DNA from: Allochromatium palmeri
GTDB lineage: Bacteria; Pseudomonadota; Gammaproteobacteria; Chromatiales; Chromatiaceae
Direction of reading: 5' to 3'
NCBI RefSeq assembly: GCF_009720725.1
Contig: NZ_WNKT01000019.1
Span: forward strand, 1 to 64,000
Length of the DNA: 64,000 nt
Shown here: piece after piece, positions 21,371-30,108 of the stretch
Layout of the letters: the number at the start of each line of letters is the position of its first letter
Numbering within the stretch: the stretch's first letter is position 1
The notes under the pieces: model-generated
Database searches by the model: none
Told to the model about the DNA's origin: nothing
Seen by the model: only the letters and a program-made list of their open reading frames with translations
Translations under genes and position numbers: made by a program

Positions 21371-21793
21371 TCAGATCGCCGCCGCCAAGGCGCTCGGAAG
21401 GCGACGCGGGCGCATGGTCGCCGCATCGAGACACACCACCTTGACCGAACCGCGACAGCAGACCGCCTGGTCGGTGACACGCAGGATGTCCTGCTCGAAC
21501 GCCAGACTGGCGCCGCCCTTGTGGCTGAGACTGGAACGCACCGTCAACTGCTCATTGAAACGCGCCGGGGTCAGATACTTGAGATCGACGTCGGTGACCG
21601 CGAAGACGACGCCCTGTTCCGCGCGCAACTGGTCCTGCTCGAAGCCGAGCGCACGCAGCCATTCGGTGCGGCCACGCTCCATGAAGCGCAGATAGTTGGC
21701 ATAGAAGACGACGCCGGCGGCATCAGTGTCTTCGTAATAGACACGCACCGGCCAGTCGAAACTGGACAGGGCGCGGTGATCCTGTGTCGACAT
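21371..21793 (-). CDS. ybgC: Tol-Pal-associated acyl-CoA thioesterase YbgC
   Basis: A 140-residue hotdog-fold thioesterase. The catalytic motif VYYEDTDAAGVVFYANYLRFMERGRTEWLR near residues 18-47 has the conserved Asp and the YxxYL..ERGR pattern. The start at 21793 (MSTQDHRAL) was preferred; an ATG at 21814 would add seven residues. It hydrolyses acyl-CoA or acyl-ACP and is nearly always the first gene of the tol-pal operon; here it precedes tolQ by 12 bp. A promoter is expected in the 81 bp between this gene and ilvC's 3' end. Confidence 0.93.
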   Translation of the reverse strand: MSTQDHRALSSFDWPVRVYYEDTDAAGVVFYANYLRFMERGRTEWLRALGFEQDQLRAEQGVVFAVTDVDLKYLTPARFNEQLTVRSSLSHKGGASLAFEQDILRVTDQAVCCRGSVKVVCLDAATMRPRRLPSALAAAI

Positions 21794-21874
21794 ACTGGAA
21801 GTTCCTTGCGACACGACATTTGACTCCGGCCCCGCGACTGGGCGCGGGAGCCGGAAACAACCTGGCAGGTCAGA

Positions 21875-23444
<1,570 letters not shown>

Positions 23445-23461
23445 ATCCGGTTCCTAAAAAA

Positions 23462-25225
23462 TCAGGCCAGTTCGCGGTCGCTGTGGCTCGGCGAGAGCTG
23501 CATCTCGTGATGCCCCTTGCCGGCCATGATCATGGGATAGACGTTCTCGGTCGGGTCGACGATCACGTCGAGGAAGACGAAGCGGTCACGCATGGCGAAG
23601 GCTTCGCGCATGGCGTCTTCCAGATCCTCGGGCCGCTCGATGCGCATCCCGACATGGCCGAAGCTCTCGGCGAGCTTGACGAAATCGGGCAGCGCGTCGA
23701 CATAGGAGTGCGAGTAGCGGCTCTCGTAGAACAGCTCCTGCCACTGGCGCACCATGCCCATGTAGCCGTTGTTGAGCAGCACCACCTTGATCGGCAGCCG
23801 GTATTGCTGACAGGTCGCCAGCTCCTGGATGCACATCAGGATACTGGCATCGCCTGAGATACAGGCCACCTGCGCCTCGGGATGGGCCAGTTGGGCGCCA
23901 ATCGCGGCCGGCAGACCATAGCCCATGGTGCCGAGTCCGCCCGAGTTGATCCAGCGGCGCGGCGCGTCGAACGGGTAGAACTGGGCGGCGAACATCTGGT
24001 GCTGGCCGACGTCGGAGGCCAGATAGAGCTCACCGTTGGTGACCTTGTAGAGCGTCTCGACCGCGAACTGCGGCTTGATGGCGGTGGTATTGGCCGGATA
24101 CTTGAGACAGTTGAGCGCGCGCCATTCGCCGATCTTGGTCCACCAGTCATTGAGCGCGTTGGCGGGCGATTTGGGTTGCTGCTCGCGGTAGAGCCGGAGC
24201 ATGTCGGCGAGCACGCTCGCGACCTGACCGACGATGGGCACGTCGACCTTAACGTTCTTGGCGATCGAGGCCGGATCGACGTCGATGTGGATAATCTGGG
24301 CGTGCGGACAGAAGTGCTCGATCTTGCCGGTGACGCGATCGTCGAAGCGCGCACCGATGGCGATCAGCACGTCGGTCTCGTGCATCGCCATGTTGGCCTC
24401 ATAGGTACCGTGCATCCCCAGCATGCCGAGGAACTGCGGGTCGGTCATGGGGAAGGCGCCCAGGCCCATGAGGGTGCTGGTGATCGGAAAGCCGGTCGCC
24501 TTCACCAGTTCGGTCAGTTGCGCCGAGCCGTCGCCGAGCACCACGCCGCCGCCGGTATAGAACACCGGGCGCTTGGCCGCCAGCATCAGGTCGACGGCCT
24601 TGCGGATCTGGCCCAGATGGCCCTTCTCCACCGGGTTGTAGGAACGCAGCTTGATCTCGCGTGGGTAGACGTAGGGGATCTTGATATTCGGGTCGGTAAC
24701 GTCCTTGGGGATGTCGACCACCACCGGCCCCGGACGCCCCGTGGTCGCGATATGGAACGCCTTGCGGATGGTCAGGGCTAGGTCGCGCACGTCCTTGACC
24801 AGGAAGTTGTGCTTGACGCACGGACGGGTGATGCCGACCGTGTCGACTTCCTGGAAGGCATCGCTGCCGATGAAGGGCGTGGGCACCTGTCCGGTCAGCA
24901 CCACCATCGGGATCGAGTCCATGTAGGCGGTGGCGATGCCGGTGACGGCATTGGTCGCGCCCGGCCCCGAGGTGACGAGGCAGACGCCGCACTTGCCGGT
25001 GGCGCGTGCATAGCCGTCGGCGGCATGGGCCGCCGCCTGCTCGTGACGCACCAGGATGTGCTTGAGCGAGCCCTGTTTGAACAGGGCGTCGTAGATATGC
25101 AGCACCGCCCCGCCGGGGTAACCGAAGACCAGCTCGACGCCTTCGTCGACCAGCGCCTGGATGACGATCTCCGCCCCGCTCAGCTCCGGCACCGCCCCGT
25201 CCGGTTGTGCATCAGTCAGTGACAC
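23462..25225 (-). CDS. ilvB: Acetolactate synthase large subunit
   Basis: A 587-residue TPP-, FAD- and Mg-dependent enzyme that condenses pyruvate with pyruvate or 2-oxobutyrate. Motifs are VFGYPGGAVLHIYDAL, the TPP-activating Glu in LVRHEQAAAHAADGYARATG, GPGATNAVTGIATAYMDSIPMV, and the TPP-binding SGDASILMCIQEL with LLNNGYMGMVRQWQELFY. It is closest in style to the IlvI/IlvB biosynthetic type. The start is a GTG at 25225 with CGGAGGT about 8 nt upstream. It heads ilvB-ilvH-ilvC. Its upstream DNA holds the left copy of the repeat that flanks hipBA. Confidence 0.96.
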   Translation of the reverse strand: MSLTDAQPDGAVPELSGAEIVIQALVDEGVELVFGYPGGAVLHIYDALFKQGSLKHILVRHEQAAAHAADGYARATGKCGVCLVTSGPGATNAVTGIATAYMDSIPMVVLTGQVPTPFIGSDAFQEVDTVGITRPCVKHNFLVKDVRDLALTIRKAFHIATTGRPGPVVVDIPKDVTDPNIKIPYVYPREIKLRSYNPVEKGHLGQIRKAVDLMLAAKRPVFYTGGGVVLGDGSAQLTELVKATGFPITSTLMGLGAFPMTDPQFLGMLGMHGTYEANMAMHETDVLIAIGARFDDRVTGKIEHFCPHAQIIHIDVDPASIAKNVKVDVPIVGQVASVLADMLRLYREQQPKSPANALNDWWTKIGEWRALNCLKYPANTTAIKPQFAVETLYKVTNGELYLASDVGQHQMFAAQFYPFDAPRRWINSGGLGTMGYGLPAAIGAQLAHPEAQVACISGDASILMCIQELATCQQYRLPIKVVLLNNGYMGMVRQWQELFYESRYSHSYVDALPDFVKLAESFGHVGMRIERPEDLEDAMREAFAMRDRFVFLDVIVDPTENVYPMIMAGKGHHEMQLSPSHSDRELA

Positions 25226-25343
25226 CTTGAGCGACCTCCGCTTCGGCCCGCTCGCCGGAATGCCGCTCGCGCGTCGGGCGTGGAACGCCGACGGGTTGAG
25301 GGACTCCGGGAGAGCGAAGACTAGAAATTGAAAAAGAGGTTGA

Positions 25344-25380
25344 CGTTACAGGGATCTTTGGTGGTGGTCAAGATCGTTCG
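25344..25380. repeat. 37-bp direct repeat beside hipBA, ilv-side copy
   Basis: Matches 27019-27055 at 33 of 37 positions in the same orientation; both begin CGTTACAGGGATC and end GTGGTCAAGATCGTTCG. Read on the minus strand it includes TTGACC, then TGTAAC 15 nt later, a promoter-like arrangement that would face ilvB. Confidence 0.8.
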
Positions 25381-25424
25381 AGAGTGATTCGGATGCTGCT
25401 CGCTCGAAAGCGATCGGGAGCGCT

Positions 25425-26654
25425 TCATCGTCCGTCATCCAAACGCTGGCGACAGACCTCAATCGCCGAGCTGATCTCTCGCACCGTCGCACGGCGAATC
25501 GGAAAGGCGGCCGCACGCCGGGCAAAGCTGGCGGCCTGTTCCAGCATCCGCTCGATGATCCCTTCCGCCGCACTCGAGGCCACTCCGCCCTCCATCGCCA
25601 GACGCCGCAAATGGTCGCGACCCACAGCCGCACCTTCCCCGCAAATGTCCATGTGATGTTGCCCCATCGGTCCCGCGCTGAAAGTCAGATCGAAGGCCGG
25701 CGCCAAACGCCAGCGCCGGTCACGCCCCAGACGCCAGGCCAGGTTCTTTGGATGGTCGTCGCGGTTGTGAAACAGGACGTTGAAGACCGCGCGGGCATAG
25801 GCGTTTTCCACCTCGCGCTCATCCCGCGTCAGAAAGCGCGTGGCACGCAGAAACGCGGTGTAGTCCGTGGCTCCCGGCAGACGGAAGTCCACCTGCAACA
25901 GTCCGGCCAGGCTATGTACCGGGACGCGCAGCCCCTGTTCACGGTCGAAGCGCGCCACACCGAAGGCGGCCAGCCGGGGTGACAGGTCGAACCAGGCACT
26001 ATCCGGCACCTCCAGTCCACAATCCCGCGCCAGCTCGGCATAGAGCTGCTCGATAGCACAGACCTCCTTGTGCTCACCCTGGGCCGGAAACTTCACCAGC
26101 CAGGGCAGTCCCGACGCATTCGCGAGTGTGCTGACTTGACCCGTAGCGGCCTCGTACTGCACCAGAGCCTTGGGACGCGCGCCCTGCGGTGAACCGCCGG
26201 TCAGTGCCAATTCACGCAAGGCGGCTCCCGCTTCGCCGGACAGGGCGCGGGCACTTTCCTCAGCCAGCGCCAGCAGATTCCAGTCCGGCTCCTCGACATC
26301 CGCCTCACGCGCCGGCACGAAACGCAAGGCCCCCATGGCGCGATCACCGATGAACGCCAGACGATCCAGCGGACTGGGATAACGCACACCCTGCCGACGA
26401 AATAGTCGATCCATCAGCATCAGACCCCAACCATCCGGCAGACTGTCGGCGATCAAGCCCGGCAGGCGATACAAATGCTCCGGAAAACCGCCATAGGCCG
26501 GCGCGCGCAGCTTGAGTGACAGCGGCGACAACTCCAGCCCCTGTACGAGCGCTTCGGGCGCATACTCGAACAGCAGGTTCGAGCCGTCATCGGCCACTCG
26601 ACCCAGCGGCCAGTCCTCACCCCAACCGCTGTAATGCACGATCAATCGCTGCAT
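25425..26654 (-). CDS. hipA: HipA-family serine/threonine kinase toxin
   Basis: A 409-residue HipA-like kinase. The N-terminal part (about 1-110) is the HipA N1 domain with SPLSLKLRAPAYGGFPEHLYRLPGLIADSLPDGWG. The kinase core has the Gly/Ser loop LTGGSPQGARPKALV, catalytic segment FNVLFHNRDDHPKNLAWR and metal-binding LAPAFDLTFSAGP. Characterised HipA proteins phosphorylate targets such as glutamyl-tRNA synthetase and induce persistence. Its ATG overlaps the hipB stop by one base (TGATG), so translation is coupled. All catalytic motifs appear intact. Confidence 0.93.
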   Translation of the reverse strand: MQRLIVHYSGWGEDWPLGRVADDGSNLLFEYAPEALVQGLELSPLSLKLRAPAYGGFPEHLYRLPGLIADSLPDGWGLMLMDRLFRRQGVRYPSPLDRLAFIGDRAMGALRFVPAREADVEEPDWNLLALAEESARALSGEAGAALRELALTGGSPQGARPKALVQYEAATGQVSTLANASGLPWLVKFPAQGEHKEVCAIEQLYAELARDCGLEVPDSAWFDLSPRLAAFGVARFDREQGLRVPVHSLAGLLQVDFRLPGATDYTAFLRATRFLTRDEREVENAYARAVFNVLFHNRDDHPKNLAWRLGRDRRWRLAPAFDLTFSAGPMGQHHMDICGEGAAVGRDHLRRLAMEGGVASSAAEGIIERMLEQAASFARRAAAFPIRRATVREISSAIEVCRQRLDDGR

Positions 26655-26962
26655 CAGACTTTCCGCCGTGGTGCACGCCGGCGTTGGCCGGCGACTTCGG
26701 CCTGCTCCATCTGCGCGATGGACAGGCGCTTGAGCACGAACAGGCCTTCCAGCTCCTCGACCAGTCCCAGCGCCTGAACCACACGAATCAGGGTTTCCAG
26801 CGAACTCTGACCATCCTGCTCCAGCTTGCGCACGGCCCCCAGAGACAGCCCGGCCATCTGAGCCAGATCGCGCTGTGACAGTGCTTGAGCCAGACGCTGT
26901 GTCCGCAGGCGAGAACCGAGTGTCTGCTGAATCTCGGTGGGTACTGCAAAATTAAAAACCAT
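26654..26962 (-). CDS. hipB: HipB-family antitoxin, XRE helix-turn-helix
   Basis: A 102-residue DNA-binding protein. The XRE helix-turn-helix spans about 14-70: LGSRLRTQRLAQALSQRDLAQMAGLSLGAVRKLEQDGQSSLETLIRVVQALG. A basic tail follows (AGQRRRAPRRKV). HipB binds and inhibits HipA and represses the operon. The inverted repeat 26967-27003 directly upstream of the start is the probable operator. Confidence 0.92.
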   Translation of the reverse strand: MVFNFAVPTEIQQTLGSRLRTQRLAQALSQRDLAQMAGLSLGAVRKLEQDGQSSLETLIRVVQALGLVEELEGLFVLKRLSIAQMEQAEVAGQRRRAPRRKV

Positions 26963-26966
26963 TTTT

Positions 26967-27003
26967 ATGGCTCTAAAGCTCAGAGAAAGACGTTAAGAGC
27001 CAT
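26967..27003. promoter_or_regulatory. Inverted-repeat operator upstream of hipB
   Basis: ATGGCTCTAAA (26967-26977) and TTAAGAGCCAT (26993-27003) are inverted copies with one mismatch and a 15-nt centre, starting 5 bp ahead of the hipB ATG (minus strand). The position suits HipB autorepression. The sequence differs from the E. coli HipB site (TATCC-N8-GGATA). Confidence 0.6.
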
Positions 27004-27018
27004 CATAATGAATTTTAG

Positions 27019-27055
27019 CGTTACAGGGATCGTCGGCAGTGGTCAAGATCGTTCG
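27019..27055. repeat. 37-bp direct repeat beside hipBA, distal copy
   Basis: Imperfect copy (33/37) of 25344-25380. On the minus strand it carries the same TTGACC...TGTAAC pair and lies 57-93 bp upstream of hipB, so it may supply the hipBA promoter. Confidence 0.8.
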
Positions 27056-27303
27056 CAACCGCTCCAGCCCTCCTGCCCCAGGTGTGTCCGTCATCGAACA
27101 GACGGTCATGGCGGTTTCGGTCAGGCTGACACGGACTTGTGACGCGGCCAAACAGATCGTCGTGAAGGATCGTCAGGGCGCAGGCGCGGGTTCGTGGGTG
27201 CAACAAGCTTGTGGCCGACGCCGTGCTCGATCACCCCAACGCCCATCGCCCATCGCGCCAGTCCCGTCGAACCTTCGGAACACTGGATGCTGATAAGTTA
27301 AAG
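27056..27303. other. Stretch with no supported gene
   Basis: I see no gene here. Short open frames exist on both strands but none has a family signature, convincing start or codon bias. Composition falls from GC-rich to AT-rich at about 27295. Confidence 0.5.
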
Positions 27304-27368
27304 TTAAGTCAAAGTGACTTAAAATGACTTAAGTTAAGTCAAAATTGGTTTAAGTCACCGTGACTTAT
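27304..27368. repeat. Six TTAAGTCA/TGACTTAA copies as three palindromes
   Basis: Copies are TTAAGTCA at 27304-27311, TGACTTAA at 27315-27322, TGACTTAA at 27325-27332, TTAAGTCA at 27334-27341, TTAAGTCA at 27350-27357 and TGACTTAT at 27361-27368. They pair as inverted repeats with 3-, 1- and 3-nt centres. The patch continues AT-rich to about 27395. It lies about 230 bp upstream of the ATPase/DUF4276 operon and resembles a regulator or recombinase binding array. Confidence 0.85.
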
Positions 27369-27488
27369 TATAAAATAATCTTAGAATATCAGTTGCTTAG
27401 TACCGTAGCCCCCTCGCTCCTGGGGTCGCTCCGCGATCTCGCCCGGTGGTTCGGATGCACTGGCCGCGATGGGCGCTGGTGATCGCTC

Positions 27489-27602
27489 ATGCGTAGGCAA
27501 TCCCGCATCTTCGCAGCCGGGCAAAGGTTCAGCCTCGGTCTTGATCTCATCGCAGAGCCGGAGTTTCTGGAGCGCATGTTCTTGGTGAGGACGTTTGAAT
27601 GA
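27489..27602 (+). pseudogene. Short frame or gene remnant overlapping the ATPase start
   Basis: A 37-codon frame ends IAEPEFLERMFLVRTFE-stop. Its TGA overlaps the ATG of the ATPase gene (ATGA), as in a coupled operon. The same frame continues upstream of 27480 as SLRDLARWFG...GRDGRW before an in-frame stop, so it may be the 3' end of a larger decayed cistron. The family is not recognised. Confidence 0.3.
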
Positions 27603-28786
27603 CCGCCACAACGCCACCCGCCAGAACCAACCGGATTCGTTCGGTCACCATCGAAGGTTTTCGCAGCCTGAAGAACATTCGGAATCTGGAGCTGCCGCCG
27701 CTCACCGTGCTCATCGGGGCCAACGGCGCAGGCAAGTCCACCTTGATCCGCTTCTTCGAGATGCTGAGCTGGATGCTCAAGACGAAGAACCTGCAGGAGT
27801 TCGTGCTTCGCCACGGGGGAGGCGACGACCAGTTCTTCATGGGTGCGCGCAAGACGCCGCGCATCCATGCCGAGCTATGTCTGGAGACCGCATTAGGTTG
27901 GAACGACTATCGGTTTGATCTGGCCCACATCCCGGCCGGAGATTCGGTGATGGTGATGAACGAAGCCTATCGGTATTCGGCCCACGACATTCCGATCAAG
28001 GCGAAATGGACCGAGATTGACGCTGTGGGAAAGGAGTCCAGCCTGTTGGAGAACAAGCACGAGACGGCCCAAACCATCGTCAATCTACTGCGGCAGTGTT
28101 GCACCTATCATTTCCACGACACATCCATCAACGCAGCCCTTCACAACCGCTGGGACGTCACCGACTCGTTCCGCCTGCGCTCTGACGGCGGCAATCTCGC
28201 CGCCGTGCTGCTGGATCTGCGCCATAGAGACCACAAACGCTACGCGCTGATCGTCAAACAGATTAGCCGTGTGTTGCCGGCGTTCAAGGACTTTGTACTG
28301 GAAGAAGAAGCCGGCAAGGTGCTGTTGCGCTGGATGGGCCGGCAAAGCGACAAGGTCTTCGGCTCGCACCTCACGTCGGACGGGTCGCTGCGCCTGTTCT
28401 GCCTGTTGACGCTGTTGAACCTGCCGCCCGAGCGGTTGCCGGACGTGATGTTCTTCGATGAGCCTGAATTGGGGCTGCATCCTCATGCCATCACCCTGGT
28501 AGCCGAGATGTTCAAACGCTTGTCCAAACAGCGGCAGATCTTCATCGCCACGCAGTCGCCCTACCTGGTCGACTGCTTCGAGCTGGAAAACATCATTGTG
28601 GCCAACGCCAACAACGGCGAGACCCTGTTGCGCAACCTGCCGCGCGAGCACTATCAGCGCTGGCTGGACGAGGAATACGCGCTGTCCGACATCTGGTTGC
28701 AGCAGGCCACGGGCGGCGTGGCCTGGTTGGGTGACGACCAGCCCGTCAAGCGTGAAAGTTCCTTGGAGGCGGGTCGGGTCGAATGA
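27599..28786 (+). CDS. AAA ATPase (SMC/OLD-like, AAA_15/AAA_21 type)
   Basis: A 395-residue P-loop ATPase. An N-terminal SMC-like strand (RIRSVTIEGFRSLKNI) leads to Walker A LIGANGAGKST near residue 39. The ABC-style signature region is HLTSDGSLRLFCLLTLL, Walker B is DVMFFDEPELGLHP near 284, and a switch segment FIATQSPYLVD follows. There is no C-terminal TOPRIM domain, so this is not a full OLD nuclease; a separate DUF4276 protein is encoded directly downstream with a 4-bp overlap. Such ATPase + DUF4276 pairs are found in defence-type islands and are reminiscent of PARIS, RloAB and AbiL pairs. It is unrelated to hipBA. Confidence 0.88.
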   Translation: MTATTPPARTNRIRSVTIEGFRSLKNIRNLELPPLTVLIGANGAGKSTLIRFFEMLSWMLKTKNLQEFVLRHGGGDDQFFMGARKTPRIHAELCLETALGWNDYRFDLAHIPAGDSVMVMNEAYRYSAHDIPIKAKWTEIDAVGKESSLLENKHETAQTIVNLLRQCCTYHFHDTSINAALHNRWDVTDSFRLRSDGGNLAAVLLDLRHRDHKRYALIVKQISRVLPAFKDFVLEEEAGKVLLRWMGRQSDKVFGSHLTSDGSLRLFCLLTLLNLPPERLPDVMFFDEPELGLHPHAITLVAEMFKRLSKQRQIFIATQSPYLVDCFELENIIVANANNGETLLRNLPREHYQRWLDEEYALSDIWLQQATGGVAWLGDDQPVKRESSLEAGRVE

Positions 28787-29433
28787 TCCGGGTTTGCATC
28801 ATCTGCGAAGGCTCCACCGAGGTGGAGTTCGTCAACCGCTGCCTGGAGCCGTACCTGCGACCCAGCGGCGTCAGCGCCTACGGAACCGTGTTGAGCGCCA
28901 AGTCGGGCCGCCATCGTGGCGGGCGTGTCACCTTAGACCGACTGGCCAACAAGATCTCACTGCACTACAGCGAGGCCGATTACGTCTCCACACTGGTGGA
29001 CTTCTACGGCTTTCAAGACCGCGCCGGCCGCACCCGATCTCAACTCGAAGCCGACATTGCCGCAGCCGCGCGGGCCATCACCACGGGCTATGACCCACGC
29101 TATGTGCTGCCTTACGTGCAGATGCATGAATTCGAGGGCCTGTTGTTCACCAATCCCGCCGACTTCGAGTGGGCGGAAGACGGCTGGAGCGAAGACGCGA
29201 AAGCCAAACTGATGGCTGTGGCCCGGGCCTTTCCCAACCCGGAAGACATCAACGACAGCCCCGAGACCGCGCCGTCCAAGCGGATTCTGAGCATCTTTCC
29301 CGACGGCACCTATTCAAAGCCCGAGCACGGCCCACTGATCGCCGAAGCGACGGGCATCGCCGCGATTCGGGCCAAATGCCCGGCTTTCAACGAGTGGGTG
29401 GGGACACTTCAAGCCTGGGGCAGCACAGCCTGA
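28783..29433 (+). CDS. DUF4276 family protein
   Basis: A 216-residue protein starting MIRVCIICEGSTEVEFVNRCLEPYL; the CEGxTEVEF motif with acidic residues is the DUF4276/TOPRIM-like signature, and STLVDFYGF supplies the later Asp pair. The segment YVQMHEFEGLLFTNP is also characteristic. It is presumed to be the effector or nuclease partner of the upstream ATPase. The start overlaps the ATPase stop by 4 bp (ATGA). No activity can be assigned from sequence alone. Confidence 0.85.
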   Translation: MIRVCIICEGSTEVEFVNRCLEPYLRPSGVSAYGTVLSAKSGRHRGGRVTLDRLANKISLHYSEADYVSTLVDFYGFQDRAGRTRSQLEADIAAAARAITTGYDPRYVLPYVQMHEFEGLLFTNPADFEWAEDGWSEDAKAKLMAVARAFPNPEDINDSPETAPSKRILSIFPDGTYSKPEHGPLIAEATGIAAIRAKCPAFNEWVGTLQAWGSTA

Positions 29434-29453
29434 AATAGCAACGAAAAGACAGA

Positions 29454-29714
29454 CCGGCCGACCGGCTGCTAAAAACGCTGTTTCCACCAGGGCCGCGCGA
29501 TCTGGCGGCCATCGCCGAACTCGGGCTGAAGCTGTTCTAGACGCTCGACACCCACATCCACGCCGATCACATCACGACCGCGCTGGATCTGGCCTATCCG
29601 ACCTTCATCGACTATGCGGTGCCGGGAAACCGGGAATGCGGCGTCTGTCCCGCCGACGCGCCGGAAAATCTACAGCGGTATTGCCGGCAGATGAGTGACA
29701 GTCGGCAGGGTTGA
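29454..29714 (+). pseudogene. Decayed metallo-beta-lactamase (persulfide dioxygenase-like) gene
   Basis: The translation gives RDLAAIAELGLKLF, an in-frame TAG (29538-29540), then TLDTHIHADHITTALDL, which is the metal-binding HxHxDH of persulfide dioxygenase-type MBL proteins. It then jumps directly to a C-terminal part (LAYPTFIDYAVPGNRECGVCPADAPE...YCRQMSDSRQG). About 130-150 internal residues are missing and no start is present. It is therefore a gene with at least one stop and a large deletion. An intact copy would act in sulfide/persulfide oxidation. Confidence 0.75.
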
Positions 29715-29849
29715 GGTGCGTCCTGGCGCAGCGGTCCTGTTCGTGCGCATTCCGCAACAGGCGCGGGGACTCGACGCTTATGTACGCTACCGAACGGATG
29801 TTGCTTGAATGTTTCAGTAAGCTCTGCTTCAGGCTTCGATCGGTGTTGC

Positions 29850-29940
29850 GTCCCGTGAGCAACTCAGGCAGGGTCTCATAGCCCTTGGGATAGACATCCT
29901 CATACTTGACCGTGCGCCACAGACGCTCGACGCCGACGCG
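29850..29940 (-). pseudogene. IS3-family transposase fragment
   Basis: On the minus strand this reads RVGVERLWRTVKYEDVYPKGYETLPELL, the integrase-core pattern (ERLWRxxKYExxY) of IS3-type transposases. Only about 30 codons are recognisable, with no start; the following residues lose the family pattern. It is a remnant of an old insertion. Confidence 0.7.
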
Positions 29941-30046
29941 CTGCTGGATGTCGCCCGAACACTGGAGACCCTGCTGCGGACTTAAACCAGAAATGGAGGC
30001 CGCGAGACGGGCGGCCTAACCGCGCTTGGCGCGGTGCGCTATCCCT

Positions 30047-30066
30047 CCCCGCCCTGAAGGACGGGG
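30047..30066. mobile_element. IS200/IS605-like end hairpin (remnant)
   Basis: CCCCGCCCT-GA-AGGACGGGG followed by TTTCTCGCG is a hairpin with one mismatch, typical of the ends of IS200/IS605 (tnpB) elements. No tnpA or tnpB is nearby. It could also work as a terminator because a T-run follows. Confidence 0.5.
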
Positions 30067-30108
30067 TTTCTCGCGGAAGACTGATGAATCAAGGATTTTG
30101 CAGAAAAC

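Larger units (their letters stand above)
29715..30108. other. Insertion-sequence graveyard, no intact gene
   Basis: Apart from the transposase fragment and an IS200/IS605-like end at 30047-30066, I see a small GGCCGC...GCGGCC hairpin (29998-30016) and a plus-strand frame ending TLETLLRT-stop that I do not recognise. There is no complete gene. Confidence 0.6.

Noticed and set aside
27381-27868. Minus-strand frames upstream of and inside the ATPase start
   Set aside because: They overlap the Walker A region of the ATPase and lack any signature.
27599-28786. Full OLD-family nuclease
   Set aside because: The ATPase has no C-terminal TOPRIM domain; the TOPRIM-like function would be in the separate DUF4276 protein.
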